This document shows, piece by piece, positions 11,578 to 22,318 of a stretch of 64,000 bases of DNA. Source of the stretch: Phaseolus vulgaris (lineage: Eukaryota; Streptophyta; Magnoliopsida; Fabales; Fabaceae); NCBI RefSeq assembly GCF_000499845.2, contig NW_027174116.1, positions 1-64,000 on the forward strand, given 5' to 3'. Positions within the stretch are counted from its first letter, which is position 1; each line of letters opens with the position of its first letter. A program made the translations under genes and the position numbers. The notes beneath the pieces were generated by a model that saw only the letters and a list, made by a program, of their open reading frames with translations, was not told the DNA's origin and made no database searches.

Positions 11578-12031
11578 CTACTCATTAACAAGCTGAAATT
11601 GCCGAACCAAAACAACTAGGAAACAAGCTAAGACAAGGAAATTAACAAGAGAAGAAAGGAAGGAGAAGAGAATGCTCATGAAGATGGAAGAAAGGTGGGA
11701 CGATCACGCCACTAGAAGTATGGATGCTCCTAGATGAGTGTGCAAGCCGCCACTTGAGGAAACCATGATCCTTCAAGATAAGACTAGAGAAGAAGGTTCA
11801 AAAGCTCTCCAATGCTCACTCCAATTTTGAGTATAGTTTCTTTAGATAAAATCAAATCTCAAAAATACAAAGAGAGCACCTCTATTTATAGCCTAAGGTG
11901 CTGAAAAACAAAGCTAAGATAATTCAAAATTCCCTCCTAAACCTATTTAAAACCGGCGCCTAAAACCATGCATGAGGAAGGTGTGACCTCTTCCTTCACT
12001 TTGGCACCTCCTATTCTACTCCTACACCTAT
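11578..12031 (-). repeat. Family B LTR, left copy, inner part
   Basis: This is the reverse complement of about 55136-55570. It is cut at 11578 by the end of A2 and at 12031 by C; the first bases of this LTR continue at 23096-23111. On the minus strand it contains a TATA-like CTATAAATAGAGGTG segment at about 11878-11895, a likely promoter. No coding frame. Confidence 0.8.
12027..12031. repeat. Left target-site duplication of C (CCTAT)
   Basis: CCTAT directly before the 5' LTR; the same five bases follow the 3' LTR at 23096-23100. Confidence 0.9.
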
Positions 12032-12808
12032 TGTACCGCCCTGGTGATCGGGTGTGATGACGTGGCACCCTGCTACAGTGTAGGCGTGTTAACCAGGCGC
12101 CAGGTTGGCAGATAGGAAGGAAGTCGAGAGGCACGTGTAGTCGCCGATTGTTAAGTTGGCGTGTTCCGATTTCCAGTTTATTAGAATAGGCGATCGCCAG
12201 GTTGAAGATGAAGTCGCCAGATGTAGATTCAGGCGACCAAGCAGTCGGAGATCGCCAGAACAAGCACATCGCCAAAGATGAAAGAGAAGCAGATTATGAA
12301 GGCGGCCGGCGAGACCACAGGGAAGGTGTATGAAGGCCCTAACTCGCCAGTTTCAGTAGAGATCGCACTCCTAAGTTTGCTATGCACTGGGCAGTACCAT
12401 GCATATGTAACTTAGCCAAAAAAGAGTAGAAGCAGCGCCAAGTCAGGGAGCCTCCAGATGATGGCACGTGTACAGTTGGATACGAGCCACGTGTCCAAGT
12501 CTGTAACTGTCAGGAGAGAGAAAACCACCAGGTATATAAGAGCTCTTAACAGACTTTCTGAGGTACGCACGTTCAGTTCTTACACTTTACGCTTGCGAGT
12601 GAGAGAGGATTTGCACGGTTCTCGTTCTTAGTATTTGGTGATACCGTCACTGACTTGAGCGTCGGAGTGCGATCGGCCGCAACGGCGCCGTATCGTTTCT
12701 CTGCAGGTTCTTGAGATAGATCCAGAGGAGGAGCGAAGGTGAGAAGCGGCGCGCACGTCGATCCTTTGACGAGGCATTCTCCAGCGCTCCGGTCAACAGG
12801 CAGGATCA
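12032..12808 (+). repeat. 5' LTR of C (777 bp)
   Basis: TGTACCGCCC...GGATCA followed by the primer-binding site. Same length as the 3' LTR at 22319-23095. Confidence 0.95.
12465..12540 (+). promoter_or_regulatory. LTR promoter of C: two G-boxes and TATA box
   Basis: CACGTG at 12465-12470 and 12488-12493, TATATAAG at 12533-12540. This is the promoter for the genomic RNA of C. Confidence 0.7.
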
Positions 12809-12810
12809 TC

Positions 12811-12829
12811 AGGCGCCCACCGTGGGGCC
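12811..12829 (+). other. Primer-binding site of C
   Basis: AGGCGCCCACCGTGGGGCC begins two bases after the LTR. In element E the same site begins with the expected TGG, so family A has a T to A change at the base that pairs with the 3' A of the primer tRNA. I do not assign the tRNA. Confidence 0.7.
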
Positions 12830-13173
12830 GTGTAAAGCTTGCTCCCATCCACAGCGTGAGTTCGTGGAAGTTTTCGAGGTTTTCGGCGTGGTTGTGTGGT
12901 GGTGCAACCGTCGGTCGTAGTTTCTTTGAGTTTCGTTCGGTGAAGTTTGCGTTTTGAACCGTTCGTTTGGCTTTTCGATCGATGTATTCGAGTTCTTTCG
13001 TTTGCTTGGTTGATTCGCGGGGAAACGGTGGTTTTTGGTGAAGCTGTGGTTTTCTTCGAAGGTTTGCGGTGTTCTTGGGTTCTTGCGCAGTTTCTTGAGT
13101 TTTCTCCGATTGATCGCTGATTCGATCATGGTTGAAGTGTTGTTTGCTGTATTTCTGTGGTTCGCTGAAGTTA

Positions 13174-16100
13174 ATGAGAAAAATGAGAAGCAATCGTTCC
13201 AGTCCCGTGGCGCCTGTCGTAGCTGAAGGCGACGCCGCCATGACGATGGCGCAGATGGCAGAGATGATGCGCTCGTTGCAGGCAACTGTGGAAGCCTCGC
13301 GCGTCGAGCAGGCAAGGATACATGAGGACCTGGTCACCTCTCGCGCCAGGAACGAGGAGCTCAGCAAGGTAACTGAGGAGCTGCGTCGAGCTCTTCAGGA
13401 GCAGCAGGGACGTTCTTCTGCTGAAGAGGTGGCACCGTCGACGCCGCCTCGTGTTTTCCCGATGCCTTTTGTTCAGGCGATTACCGACACGCCTATTCCC
13501 ACGAGCGTGGTTCCGGTTAAAGCTGTTTTTACCGGCGTGGAGGATCCAGAGGCTCATCTGACCACGTTCCACACGCAGATGATGCTGTCTGGAGGGTCGG
13601 ACGCCGTCTACTGCAAGATGTTCGTGAGTACGCTCCAGGGAACGGCGATGGAGTGGTTTGTGAGCCTGCCTAATGGCCACATAACCAATTTTCAACAATT
13701 CTCGAAAATCTTTGTCGAGCAGTACATTGTGAATAAGGCACCGCCGAGGGTGTCCTATGATCTGTTTGATATAAGGCAGTACCATGGGGAGTCCCTCAGA
13801 GACTACCTTAATCGCTTCGGAGCGCAGATGGTCAGATCGCCGGCCAAGGATGAAGAAATGCTGGTCTATGCCTTCAAAAAGGGCGTGCAGCCAGGGCCAT
13901 TCTGCGAGGCCTTTATCAGGGCTCATCCAGCGACGTTTGCTGAAGTCAGGCGACTTGCGGTGGCCCACATCGCCGATGAGAGTGAAGTCGCCGAGAAGAG
14001 AGGCAGCGTGGCTCCCGCCAAGCCACGCGCCCAGACCAGGATCCAGCCGCAGAGGGTGCTGGAAACGGCGGCGGCGGCCAGGAAAGACCAAAGGACTCGC
14101 TATCCTTACGATAGGAGAAATAAGGGAAGAAGCCAAGCACGCCAACAACCAGCACGCCGGGAATACAATCGCCCGCCTAAGCACAAATTTGTCATGGGAC
14201 TAGCGGACCTGATCGCTATCCCTAACATATCTGTTAGGTTGAAGGCGCCCGAGAAGGTGGGAGACAAGGTGCTGGGGTCAAAGCCGGACGCCTGGTGCGA
14301 GTTCCACCAGTGTTTTGGCCACAACCTGGACTCGTGTTTGTCTTTAGGATACCAGCTCGACGATCTGGTTAAGAGCGGGTTCCTAAACGACTATCTGCTG
14401 GATAGAAGGACGGGGGGAGCATCGAGTTCCCAGCCAGCAGGTGGAGAAGCCCAGCAACACGAGATGCCTATCCACGGGGAGATCCACACCATTGCAGGGG
14501 GTTTCTCAGGTGGTGGATGCACCGCATCGCAGAGGAAAAAGTATGCGCGATCGGTGATGGCAGTGGACATGTTTGAAGATCACTCGCCGGAAGTGGACAT
14601 CACGTTCACAAAGCAGGATCTTCGGGACGTTGTGCCTCATGACAACGATCCCATTGTTATTTCGTTGATCACGGCGGGAAGGAAGGTCCACAGAGTTCTG
14701 GTGGACCAAGGAAGCTCGGCAGACGTGATGTTCTGGCCGACTTTCACGCAGCTGGAATTGCCCCTTGACCAACTAAGGCCCTATGGAGGGTGCTTATATG
14801 GGTTCGCTGGCGACCAGGTGGATGTCAGGGGGTACATTGAGCTGAGAACCACGTTTACAGATGAGGCTGGGTCGAGGACGGAGAAAATCAAGTACCTCAT
14901 AGTAAACGCCCCTTCAGCATATAACGTCCTGTTGGGAAGGCCCACTCTTAACAGGATAGGCGCCATTCCATCGACTCGGCACGTGAAGGTGAAGCTGCCG
15001 TCCATGGAAGGGGTGGTGATCACGATCAAGTCGGATCAGAAAGAAGCAAAAAGGTGCTATGAGAACAGCCTGAAAAACAAAAGGTCCGTGAGCTATGTAA
15101 CAACCACCCCACCTCCCGGCGTGAAGCCCAGACCGCCGGTATCAGAGGAGGCCGCTGGAAGGGATGTAGAGATGATAGACGCTGAGCTAGGGGAGAGAAA
15201 TGCTGGCCTGGAGGAGGAAGAGGCGCGGAATCGCCCCGAGGAAGCGAGAGAGCTGGGAATCGCCAAGGCAGTGATCGCCAGAGAATCCAGGCCCAAACCT
15301 GTCGAGTAGTGGCTCGAGAAGGAGATCGGAGGGAATGTTTTCAAGCTCGGAAGATCTCTGGAGGTCGATCTCCAGGACCAGATCGCCAAGGTGATTGAGC
15401 GGCATCTGGACGCGTTTGCTTGGTCCGCTTTGGACATGCCCGGGATCGATCCCGACTTCTTGTGCCATCATCTGGCGATGGACAACATGGTGAGACCGGT
15501 GCGACAAAGGAGAAGAAAATTCAATGAAGAGAGGAGACAGGCGATCAGGGACGAAACCCAGAAACTCCTCGCTGCAGGCCACATCAGGGAAGTCCAGTAC
15601 CCTGAATGGTTGGCAAATGTCGTACTAGTGAATAAGAGTAACGGGAAATGGCGCATGTGCGTCGATTTCACCGATCTGAATAAAGCTTGCCCGAAGGATT
15701 CGTATCCTTTACCAAGCATTGATGCCCTGGTTGATAGCGCTGCAGGGTGCAAGCTGCTGAGTTTCCTGGATGCCTTCTCGGCCTATAATCAGATCAAGAT
15801 GCATCCCATGGATGAAGAAAAAACAGCCTTCATGACGGAGAGGTCGTGCTACTGCTATAAGGTGATGCCGTTTGGGCTGAAGAACGCGGGGGCCACGTAC
15901 CAGAGGTTGATGGATCGAGTACTTGCACCAATGCTGGGAAGGAACGTGCAAGCCTACGTCGATGACATGGTCGTGACCTCGCAGGAGAAAAGCAAGCACG
16001 TTACAGACTTGGAAGAATTGTTCACGACGATCGCCAAGTTCAAGTTAAAGCTCAACCCGGAGAAATGCATTTTCGGCGTGGAGGCTGGAAATTTTTTGGG

Positions 16101-17580
16101 TTTTCTCTTGACTGAAAGGGGGATAGAAGCTAACCCAGACAATAGGCAGAGGACGGTGATTCAAGAAACTCTGAAGACGCCGAGGGCATTTGTAGCGGAT
16201 CACCTGGTCCTTCAGATAAGCAGGTCGACGGAGAGAGCAGCGAGTAGCCATAAGTCTTTGACGCAAGAAACCCTGAAATCGCCGAGAGTTAGAGCATGTC
16301 GAGAAGAGAAGGTGGACGTGATGCAGGTCTGCGCCACCCATGAGCCAGACACTTGGATAACGCAGTACAAGCGGTGCTTGGCTGATGGCCTCCTCCCGCT
16401 AGATCCAACAAAAGCTAGGAAGGTAAAGAAAAATTCCAGCAAGTATACATTGATTGATGGCAATCTGTACAGGTTCGGGTTCACTCACCCACTCCTGGAA
16501 TGTATACACGGCGAGAAGTGCACGAGAATTATGGCAGAGCTCCACGAAGGTATATGTGGAAGCCACGTTGGGGGTCGAGCTCTGGCCGCAAGGACTCTCC
16601 GTGCAGGCTACTACTGGCCATCCATGAGAGAAGATTGTAAGAAGTATGCCCAATGGTGCAAACAATGCCAGCAGCACGCCGATTGGCATAAGGCGCCTCC
16701 CGAGGAGTTGAAGTCGATCTATAGCCCTTGGCCGTTTCATACTTGGGGAATCGACATCCTGGGACCTTTCCCGCTGGCGATCAGGCAAATGAAGTACTTG
16801 GTGGTGGCGATTGAGTACTTCACCAAGTGGATTGAAGCAGAACCAGTGGCCCAGATCACCGCACACAAGATCGAAGGTTTTGTATGGAAAAACATTGTGT
16901 GCCGCTTTGGAGTGCCTAAGCGCCTGGTGTCAGATAATGGGACGCAGTTCGCAAGCCACCTGTTGAAGAAGCTCTGCGAAGGGGTAGGAATTCAACAAGT
17001 GTTTGCATCCGTCGAGCACCCCCAAACAAATGGCCAGGTGGAATCATCTAATCGGGTGTTGTTGAGAGGTTTGAAGAGAAGGCTTGAGAAAGCCAAGGGA
17101 AGTTGGGCTGAGGAGGTGCCCCGTATAGTTTGGGCGTACCACACCACCGAGCAGTCAGGAACCCATGAGACCCCGTTTAGCTTGGTCTATGGGTGTGACG
17201 CCATGATTCCGGTGGAGATCCAGGAAAGCTCGCCGAGATTCCAGAACTTTGTAGAGGAAGACTCGAATGAAGAGAGAAGGCTGAACCTGGATCTGCTGGA
17301 TGAAGTCAGGGAAGAGGCGAGGCTGAAGGCTGAGGCGGTGAAGAGGAGGATCGAGCGAAGATACAACTCAAAGGTGATGCCAAGGCAGTTTAGAGAAGGC
17401 GATCTTGTGATGAGGAAGGCCCACCAGTACGAGATGGAGAATAAGCTATCACCCAAGTGGACTGGACCGTTCAGAATAACCGAGGCGCTCGGGAACGGGG
17501 CCTACCGCTTAGAGACGCTGGAAGGAGGGGCGATCCCTCGCACCTGGAACGCCACACACCTGAAGTTGTACTATAGTTAA
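13174..17580 (+). pseudogene. gag-pol polyprotein of C, with TAG and loss of both RNase H domains
   Basis: The frame starts at ATG 13174 (or 13183) after a 350-bp leader. Gag core lies at about 13550-13950 (GTAMEWFVSLPNGHITNFQQF, DYLNRFGAQMV). Next come a basic linker, a conserved segment with SWCEFH-like WCEFHQCFGHNLDSC, an aspartic protease motif VLVDQGSSADV (about 14698-14730), and RT with WRMCVDFTDLNKACPKD, LSFLDAFSAYNQ and YVDDMVV (about 15954). Two lesions are clear. CAG has become TAG at 15307-15309 between PR and RT. An in-frame deletion of 1032 bp at about 16140 joins the RT thumb (GIEANPD) directly to the segment before integrase (RQRTVIQE), removing the rest of RT and both RNase H domains. 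Integrase with its HHCC finger and D,D35E residues is intact up to TAA 17580. Confidence 0.9.
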
Positions 17581-17830
17581 GAGCTTTGTAAGTAAAGACA
17601 GACACGAAGGTTATATTACAATGTCTCTGTTAAAACAGTTTGAAGGGGGCACTCTTTTTTCCCTAAGGAGGGTTTTTAATGAGGCCACCCAATAAAAGAA
17701 GAGTTTTCGAAGTATAAGGTGTTTTCAGATTGCATGTGCGCTATTTTCAAAAAGTTTTGAAGAAAGACCTTGTCATTTGTACATGATTTAAGGCAAGAAA
17801 AGATATATCGCGTGCTTTCTAAAAGATTTT

Positions 17831-18526
17831 AAGTCCTCATCGTTTTTTGGCGATTAGAGGCACCAGTTAAGTTTTAAAGTCCTCGTCGTTTTTCGGCGAT
17901 TAGAGGCACAAGTTAAGTTTCAAAGTCCTCATCGTCTTTCGACGATCGGAGGCACCAGATGAAAGACCTCAACGCCCTCGCGCGTCCTGAGGCAAGTTAA
18001 AGACCTCCTCGCCGTCGAGCGAGTGCAGGCGAGAGAAAGAAAGGTCCTCAGTGCATCCAGGGGGGAGGAGATGTACACTCTGGGCAAGTTGAGGCACCAC
18101 ATAAAGTCCTTATCGCCGTTGCGCGAGCTAAGGCCAGTTAAAGACCTCCTCGCCGTCGAGCGAGTGCAGGCGAGAGAAAGAAAGGTTCTCAGTGCATCCA
18201 GGGGGGAGGAGATGTACACCCTGGGCAAGTTGAGGCACCACATAAAGTCCTTATCGCCGTTGCGCGAGCTAAGGCCAGTTAAAGACCTCCTCGCCGTCGA
18301 GCGAGTGCAGGCGAGAGAAAGAAAGGTCCTCAGTGCATCCAGGGGGGAGGAGATGTACACCCTGGGCAAGTTGAGGCACCAGATAAAGTCCTTCTCGCCG
18401 TTGAGCGAGTTAAGGCCATTTAAAGACCTTCTCGCCGATGAGCGAGTTCAGGCGAGTCAAAGACCTTCTCGCTTACATGCGAGCGTAGGCAAGATAAAAT
18501 CCTTCTCGTCTTGAACGAGTTCAGGT
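17831..18526 (+). repeat. Hairpin repeat array of C, 141-bp higher-order unit
   Basis: Three copies of a 141-bp unit begin at 18001, 18142 and 18283. Each contains CTCGCCGTCGAGCGAG, a TCCAGGGGGGAGG..ACCCTGGG element and a second CTCGC/GCGAG-like element. Shorter units flank them, including ATCGTCTTTCGACGAT at about 17931-17946, a perfect inverted repeat. Since 141 is a multiple of three, both strands look open here; I do not call genes. Confidence 0.85.
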
Positions 18527-19088
18527 GTGACGAAGAGGGTGGAAGAAGTTTGAAAGGTGGCTAAGGTAGGTTCGAAGAGAACGCCTAGTCAGCCGGTCTT
18601 TTGCTCTGAAGTTCAAGGGGGCAAAGGAAGATCCCAAAGGGCGCTTCTACCCCAGATAGAGAAACGATTGCCAAAGCACGAGGCTAGGAAAAGCTGGTGT
18701 TGCCAAGAGGTCTTGGCGATCGGGAAAAGTTCAAACACGGCGAGAAGATTGAAAGACTTGTTTTACAAAGCAGGTCGAGTGGAACGTTGTTTGAGCCAAT
18801 GATTGAGTTACAGTTTGTTGCTTGGAAGCTATTCTTATGATCAGGTTAGTGCCTTAAGAGTACAAGTTGTTTAAAGCGATTATGGCTTAAGTTTGAATTG
18901 GCTCGAGGCAGTTACGTCAAAGGCCGCGTTTGCAAAATCGCTAAGTTAAAATCGACAAAGTTAAACATACAAAGAAGGTGAAAGCGCTTAAAGAAGTCAG
19001 AAGAAAGAATATCCAAGTTTGCGATTGAAATAAGTAACTGTTCAAAACACATATGCACGAGTTTTTTACAAGGTATATGCAAGCAAAA
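18527..19088 (+). other. Conserved non-coding 3' region (C)
   Basis: Same sequence class as 7006-7569. No coding frame that I can support. Confidence 0.5.
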
Positions 19089-21724
19089 TTATAAAGTAGC
19101 AGATGAGGTGGAGTTGGTTGAGTCTTCGGCGGGAACGACCTTTCCATCTACTACTTCGTTGTTTATCGACACCATGCTGAGGTCGAGATCGGGGAATAGG
19201 CATGCGAATTGTTCCCGAGCGGCTTCGAATCCAGCAACCAGAATCTGAGCAGAGCTTAGCTTAAGTTCTTCAATTTGCCTTTGAAGTTCTTCAACCTGTT
19301 TCTTGAGCTCCTTGTTCTGCTGCTCCAGCTCTTCGACCTGTTTTCGGAGTTGTTCGTTGGTCTCTTGAGCATGAAGAAGGTCGTCAGCAACCTTCTTGGA
19401 TTCCGCTCGAGCTTGGGTCAACTCGGCAGCCATCTTTCCTTTTTCCTTGTTCGCCTCGGTGAGACCAGCCATGGCGTCGTCCCTTGCTTTTTCTACTTGC
19501 CCAAGTAGTTTTTCGCGGTCGATCGACCTTTGCTCCAGTTTTTGTACCTTATCGGCACTAGCTTGAATGTGAGCCTCCAGGTCGCTCGCCTTGGTGCGCA
19601 GAGGCACGATTTTGCTTTCTAGCTCAACTTTCTCTTGGGCAAGATCATGAATTTTGCGGCGAAGGTCAGTGGCCTCTTGACGCGCCAATCTGAGCTCGGT
19701 GCTCATTGCGTCTTCTACTCGGGAATGTTCCATCTCCGCGAGCGTCAGATTGGCAGACAATTTCTCCACCTCGAGCCTCATGGTGCTGTTGTCAGTCCTG
19801 AGGTTGAAGAGTTCATCTTGAAGCCTCCTGGTGGAGCTCTCCACAGCCCTCGTTATGATCGATGGGATATCCTCTGCTATGTTTTTCAGTTTAGCAGTCA
19901 GAGGTTCCCACATCCTTGTGACCTCGAGGGAAAGGTTCGCGGCTTGGAGAGGCGCCAGGGGGGCTTGTTGAGGGTTCTCGTCGCCACTTTCCTTAGCAAT
20001 ATTTTCAGTGGTTGCTTCCTGGCGTGGCGACGCAATCGGGGATTCGGTGATTAGGATTGGAGAGGTGTGAGCGACCTCATCCCCGATTGGAACGATTCCT
20101 GCAGCTGAAGCGTTCGAAGGAGGGCCCCCTCCTGCTGACCTATGCGGCGTAGAGGCGCTCGGGGGGTCCTCCAAGAAATTTGGCTCTTGGGCCTCAGTTG
20201 CAGGTGGCGCAGTGGCCAATGGAACTGCTTGGACTGGTGGTGAAGGGGCTTGTGGTGTTGGCGATGAGGGAGGAGGAGCAGGTGTTGATGGTGGTGGTGA
20301 GTTCGGAAGAGGAGGTTGAGCAGGTGGAGAAGGTGGTGCCACCCCCTTCCTTTTCGTGACAAGGCCATCCTCTGTGACCTCGTCGTCCTCTTCTTCCTCC
20401 TCTTGGACGATTTGGGGGGCTTTCCGTTTTGGCCTCTTAAGGACCAGCTTCTTGCGTTGGGTGGGCTCCTTGGGCGGTGATCGCCCATGAATGATGGCCT
20501 TCTCGACCGCCGAGTTGGGCACCGTCTGGGAACCGGTCGCCAACCCGTGGTTTCGGGCGAGCACCTTTAAGTCGGCGAGCATGTTCTTACCCAACATGGT
20601 GTCTGCATAAAACGAAAATACATGAGTTAGCTCAGAGAAGAAAAAAGATAAGTGCAAGAGGTAATGAAACAGCAAAACAAGTATATGCAGAAAAGGAAAA
20701 ACCAAAGTCTTGTGCGTATCGCACAAGACGCCCAGAAGCAGTATCAGAAACAATGTCAAAACAAGAGTGTGGCGTCCTAACCTATTTGGAATTCCAGCTG
20801 GTCCTCAAAGAACTCGAAGGAGATCAGGGTGGGGGTCAGGAATGTTATGTTGGCATCTGCCACCCTCTTCCAGAATAGACAGAGGTCTCGGTCCAAAGCT
20901 CCCATGCTATCAGGACTTCTGGGCCTCCTGAAGCAGCTTTTGGACTCCTTTTTCCCCTTGTCCACCCAGTACAAGGGGAAGCCGTCGAGAAGGGAAGTGT
21001 CTTTATCGTTCGCGCGTACTTGAATGAACTTCCCCTTCCAGTCCTTGTACGATTGCTGGAAGATGGTAAAAATGGATCTCCCAGCAATTGCGTTTAAGCT
21101 GACCCACAGGCGGTCGCCTGGGTGCTTGGCCTCAAACAGAAACAAGAACACGTCCACCGACGTAGGCAAACCCAGGTGGGCGCACGTTATTTCGAAGGCT
21201 CGAACAAACGCCCAGCTGTTGGGGTGAAGCTGGGCGGCAGCAATGTTGAGCTCGGTCAAGAGTTCCCTCTCGAATCGGGTGAGAGGGAACCTGAGTTTGA
21301 CCTTCTTGAAGAAGGTGGTGTAGACAAAGCAGAAGGGCCCGTCGGCGCTCACTTTGTCATCGGCACACACCGGCAGAGTGGCGGGGCAAGGCAGCACCAT
21401 CATCCTTTCGTCGTGCTCCTTATGAAATGACTGGTAGGCCTCGTCCCCATTAGTCAACCGCAGAACCGCTCCCGCAGTGTTCACCGACGAGGTTTCCTTT
21501 AGAATGGTTGGGTTAGCCCATGGGTATAGAGTCTTGAAGTCTGGCAGAGGGATGGGGGCTCCTCTAGCGTTAGATGGAGTCGCCTGAGCCAGGGCAGTTT
21601 GGGAAGACGCAGGCCTCACAGCCTGCGAAGAGGAAGCACCACGAACTTGTGCTGGGTCGTGTGCTTGAGAAGAAAGGTTTCGTGCTGAAGGAGGGGGGTT
21701 CGGGGTGATCTTGGTGCGAGTCAT
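19089..21724 (-). CDS. Antisense spliced gene of Tat element C (818 codons)
   Basis: Exon 1 is 21724-20782 and exon 2 is 20602-19089 (stop). The intron, 20781-20603, is 179 nt with GTTAGG at the donor and TTTTATGCAG at the acceptor; joining gives 2457 nt, exactly 819 codons with stop. Residues 1-75 are basic and Pro/Ser-rich. Residues about 75-310 form a PF04195-like domain (motifs YPWANPTILKETS, RFERELLTELNIAA, HPNSWAFVRAFEI, SVDVFLFLFEAKHPG, DWKGKFIQV). After the splice follow a KRPKRKAP basic patch, an acidic run and a Pro-rich linker. A long heptad coiled coil (about residues 545-770) rich in Glu, Lys and Gln comes next, and a conserved tail AAREQFACLFPDLDLS...EVVDGKVVP. This is the only family A copy here open in both exons. 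Extra antisense ORFs of this kind are known in Tat elements; the role is not known. Confidence 0.8.
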
Positions 21725-22318
21725 GATAGCAACTGCAAAGGAAGAAGAAAGAAAAAACGATCAGGGGATTACAGAGGCTGACTCGATCACAGAGGGAAGG
21801 TGAAAAACGAACGAATGTATGTTCGTCGCAACGATCGACAAAGCCCTAAGCCACGCAGAAGGAGAAATGGAAAAGCAACCCACAGCGTATGCACCAGGCA
21901 GTTATAGGATGATACAAATCGGTGAAAATGCAAGGAAACCCAGCAGATGAAGGAAAGTAGTTACCTTTCGATGATCAGGAGAACGTTGAAGGGAGATGGT
22001 GATCTAGAGCGTCGAGGAACGTTGAGAGCTTTCGCAGACGGAAGTGAGAGCGTATACAAGTGTGAAGAAAGTGATGGAACAGTAGGAGCGTAAGGGGTTT
22101 AAGGGTTTTCGAAATAAGTTTTGGAAGCGCTAACGGCAGATGAAGAGAGCCGTTGATGAAGCCACGTGTCGAGTGATGGGTGAAGGGTTTGGTGGAGCGT
22201 CAGAGCAGCAGAAAGTACAATCGCTTGGAATTCTGCGTCTGTGCCACGTAGATCGGCGTTAATGAAGGCTCTTTCAGTCTTTTCGCTAGACAAGTCTTCG
22301 CTTAAGACTGGGGGCTTG
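21725..22318 (-). promoter_or_regulatory. 5'UTR, 5'UTR intron and presumed promoter of the C antisense gene; polypurine tract
   Basis: On the minus strand a 232-nt intron (21964-21733) has donor AAAG/GTAACT and acceptor TTCCTTTGCAG; the ATG follows eight bases after it. The first exon is upstream of 21964. A CACGTG box lies at 22163-22168, about 200 bp upstream of the donor, and recurs at this place in A1, D, E, Tat-2 and Tat-3. On the plus strand the last 15 or so bases are the polypurine tract beside the LTR. Confidence 0.6.

Noticed and set aside
12573..13367. Minus-strand frame of 264 codons over the C LTR, leader and gag start, also at 53580-54374
   Set aside because: It crosses LTR, primer-binding site and leader and recurs only because the elements are copies of one another; no protein family fits.
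13171..14184. 337-codon minus-strand frame opposite gag of C
   Set aside because: It mirrors the gag frame in GC-rich codons and is broken at different places in D and F; no domain is recognisable.
17929..18514. Long open frames on both strands through the repeat array (163 and 146 codons), and similar ones at 6445-6916, 36231-36663 and 63372-63981
   Set aside because: They follow the 141-bp repeat period, a multiple of three, and change frame wherever the period is 142 bp. No start context, no conserved protein outside the repeat.
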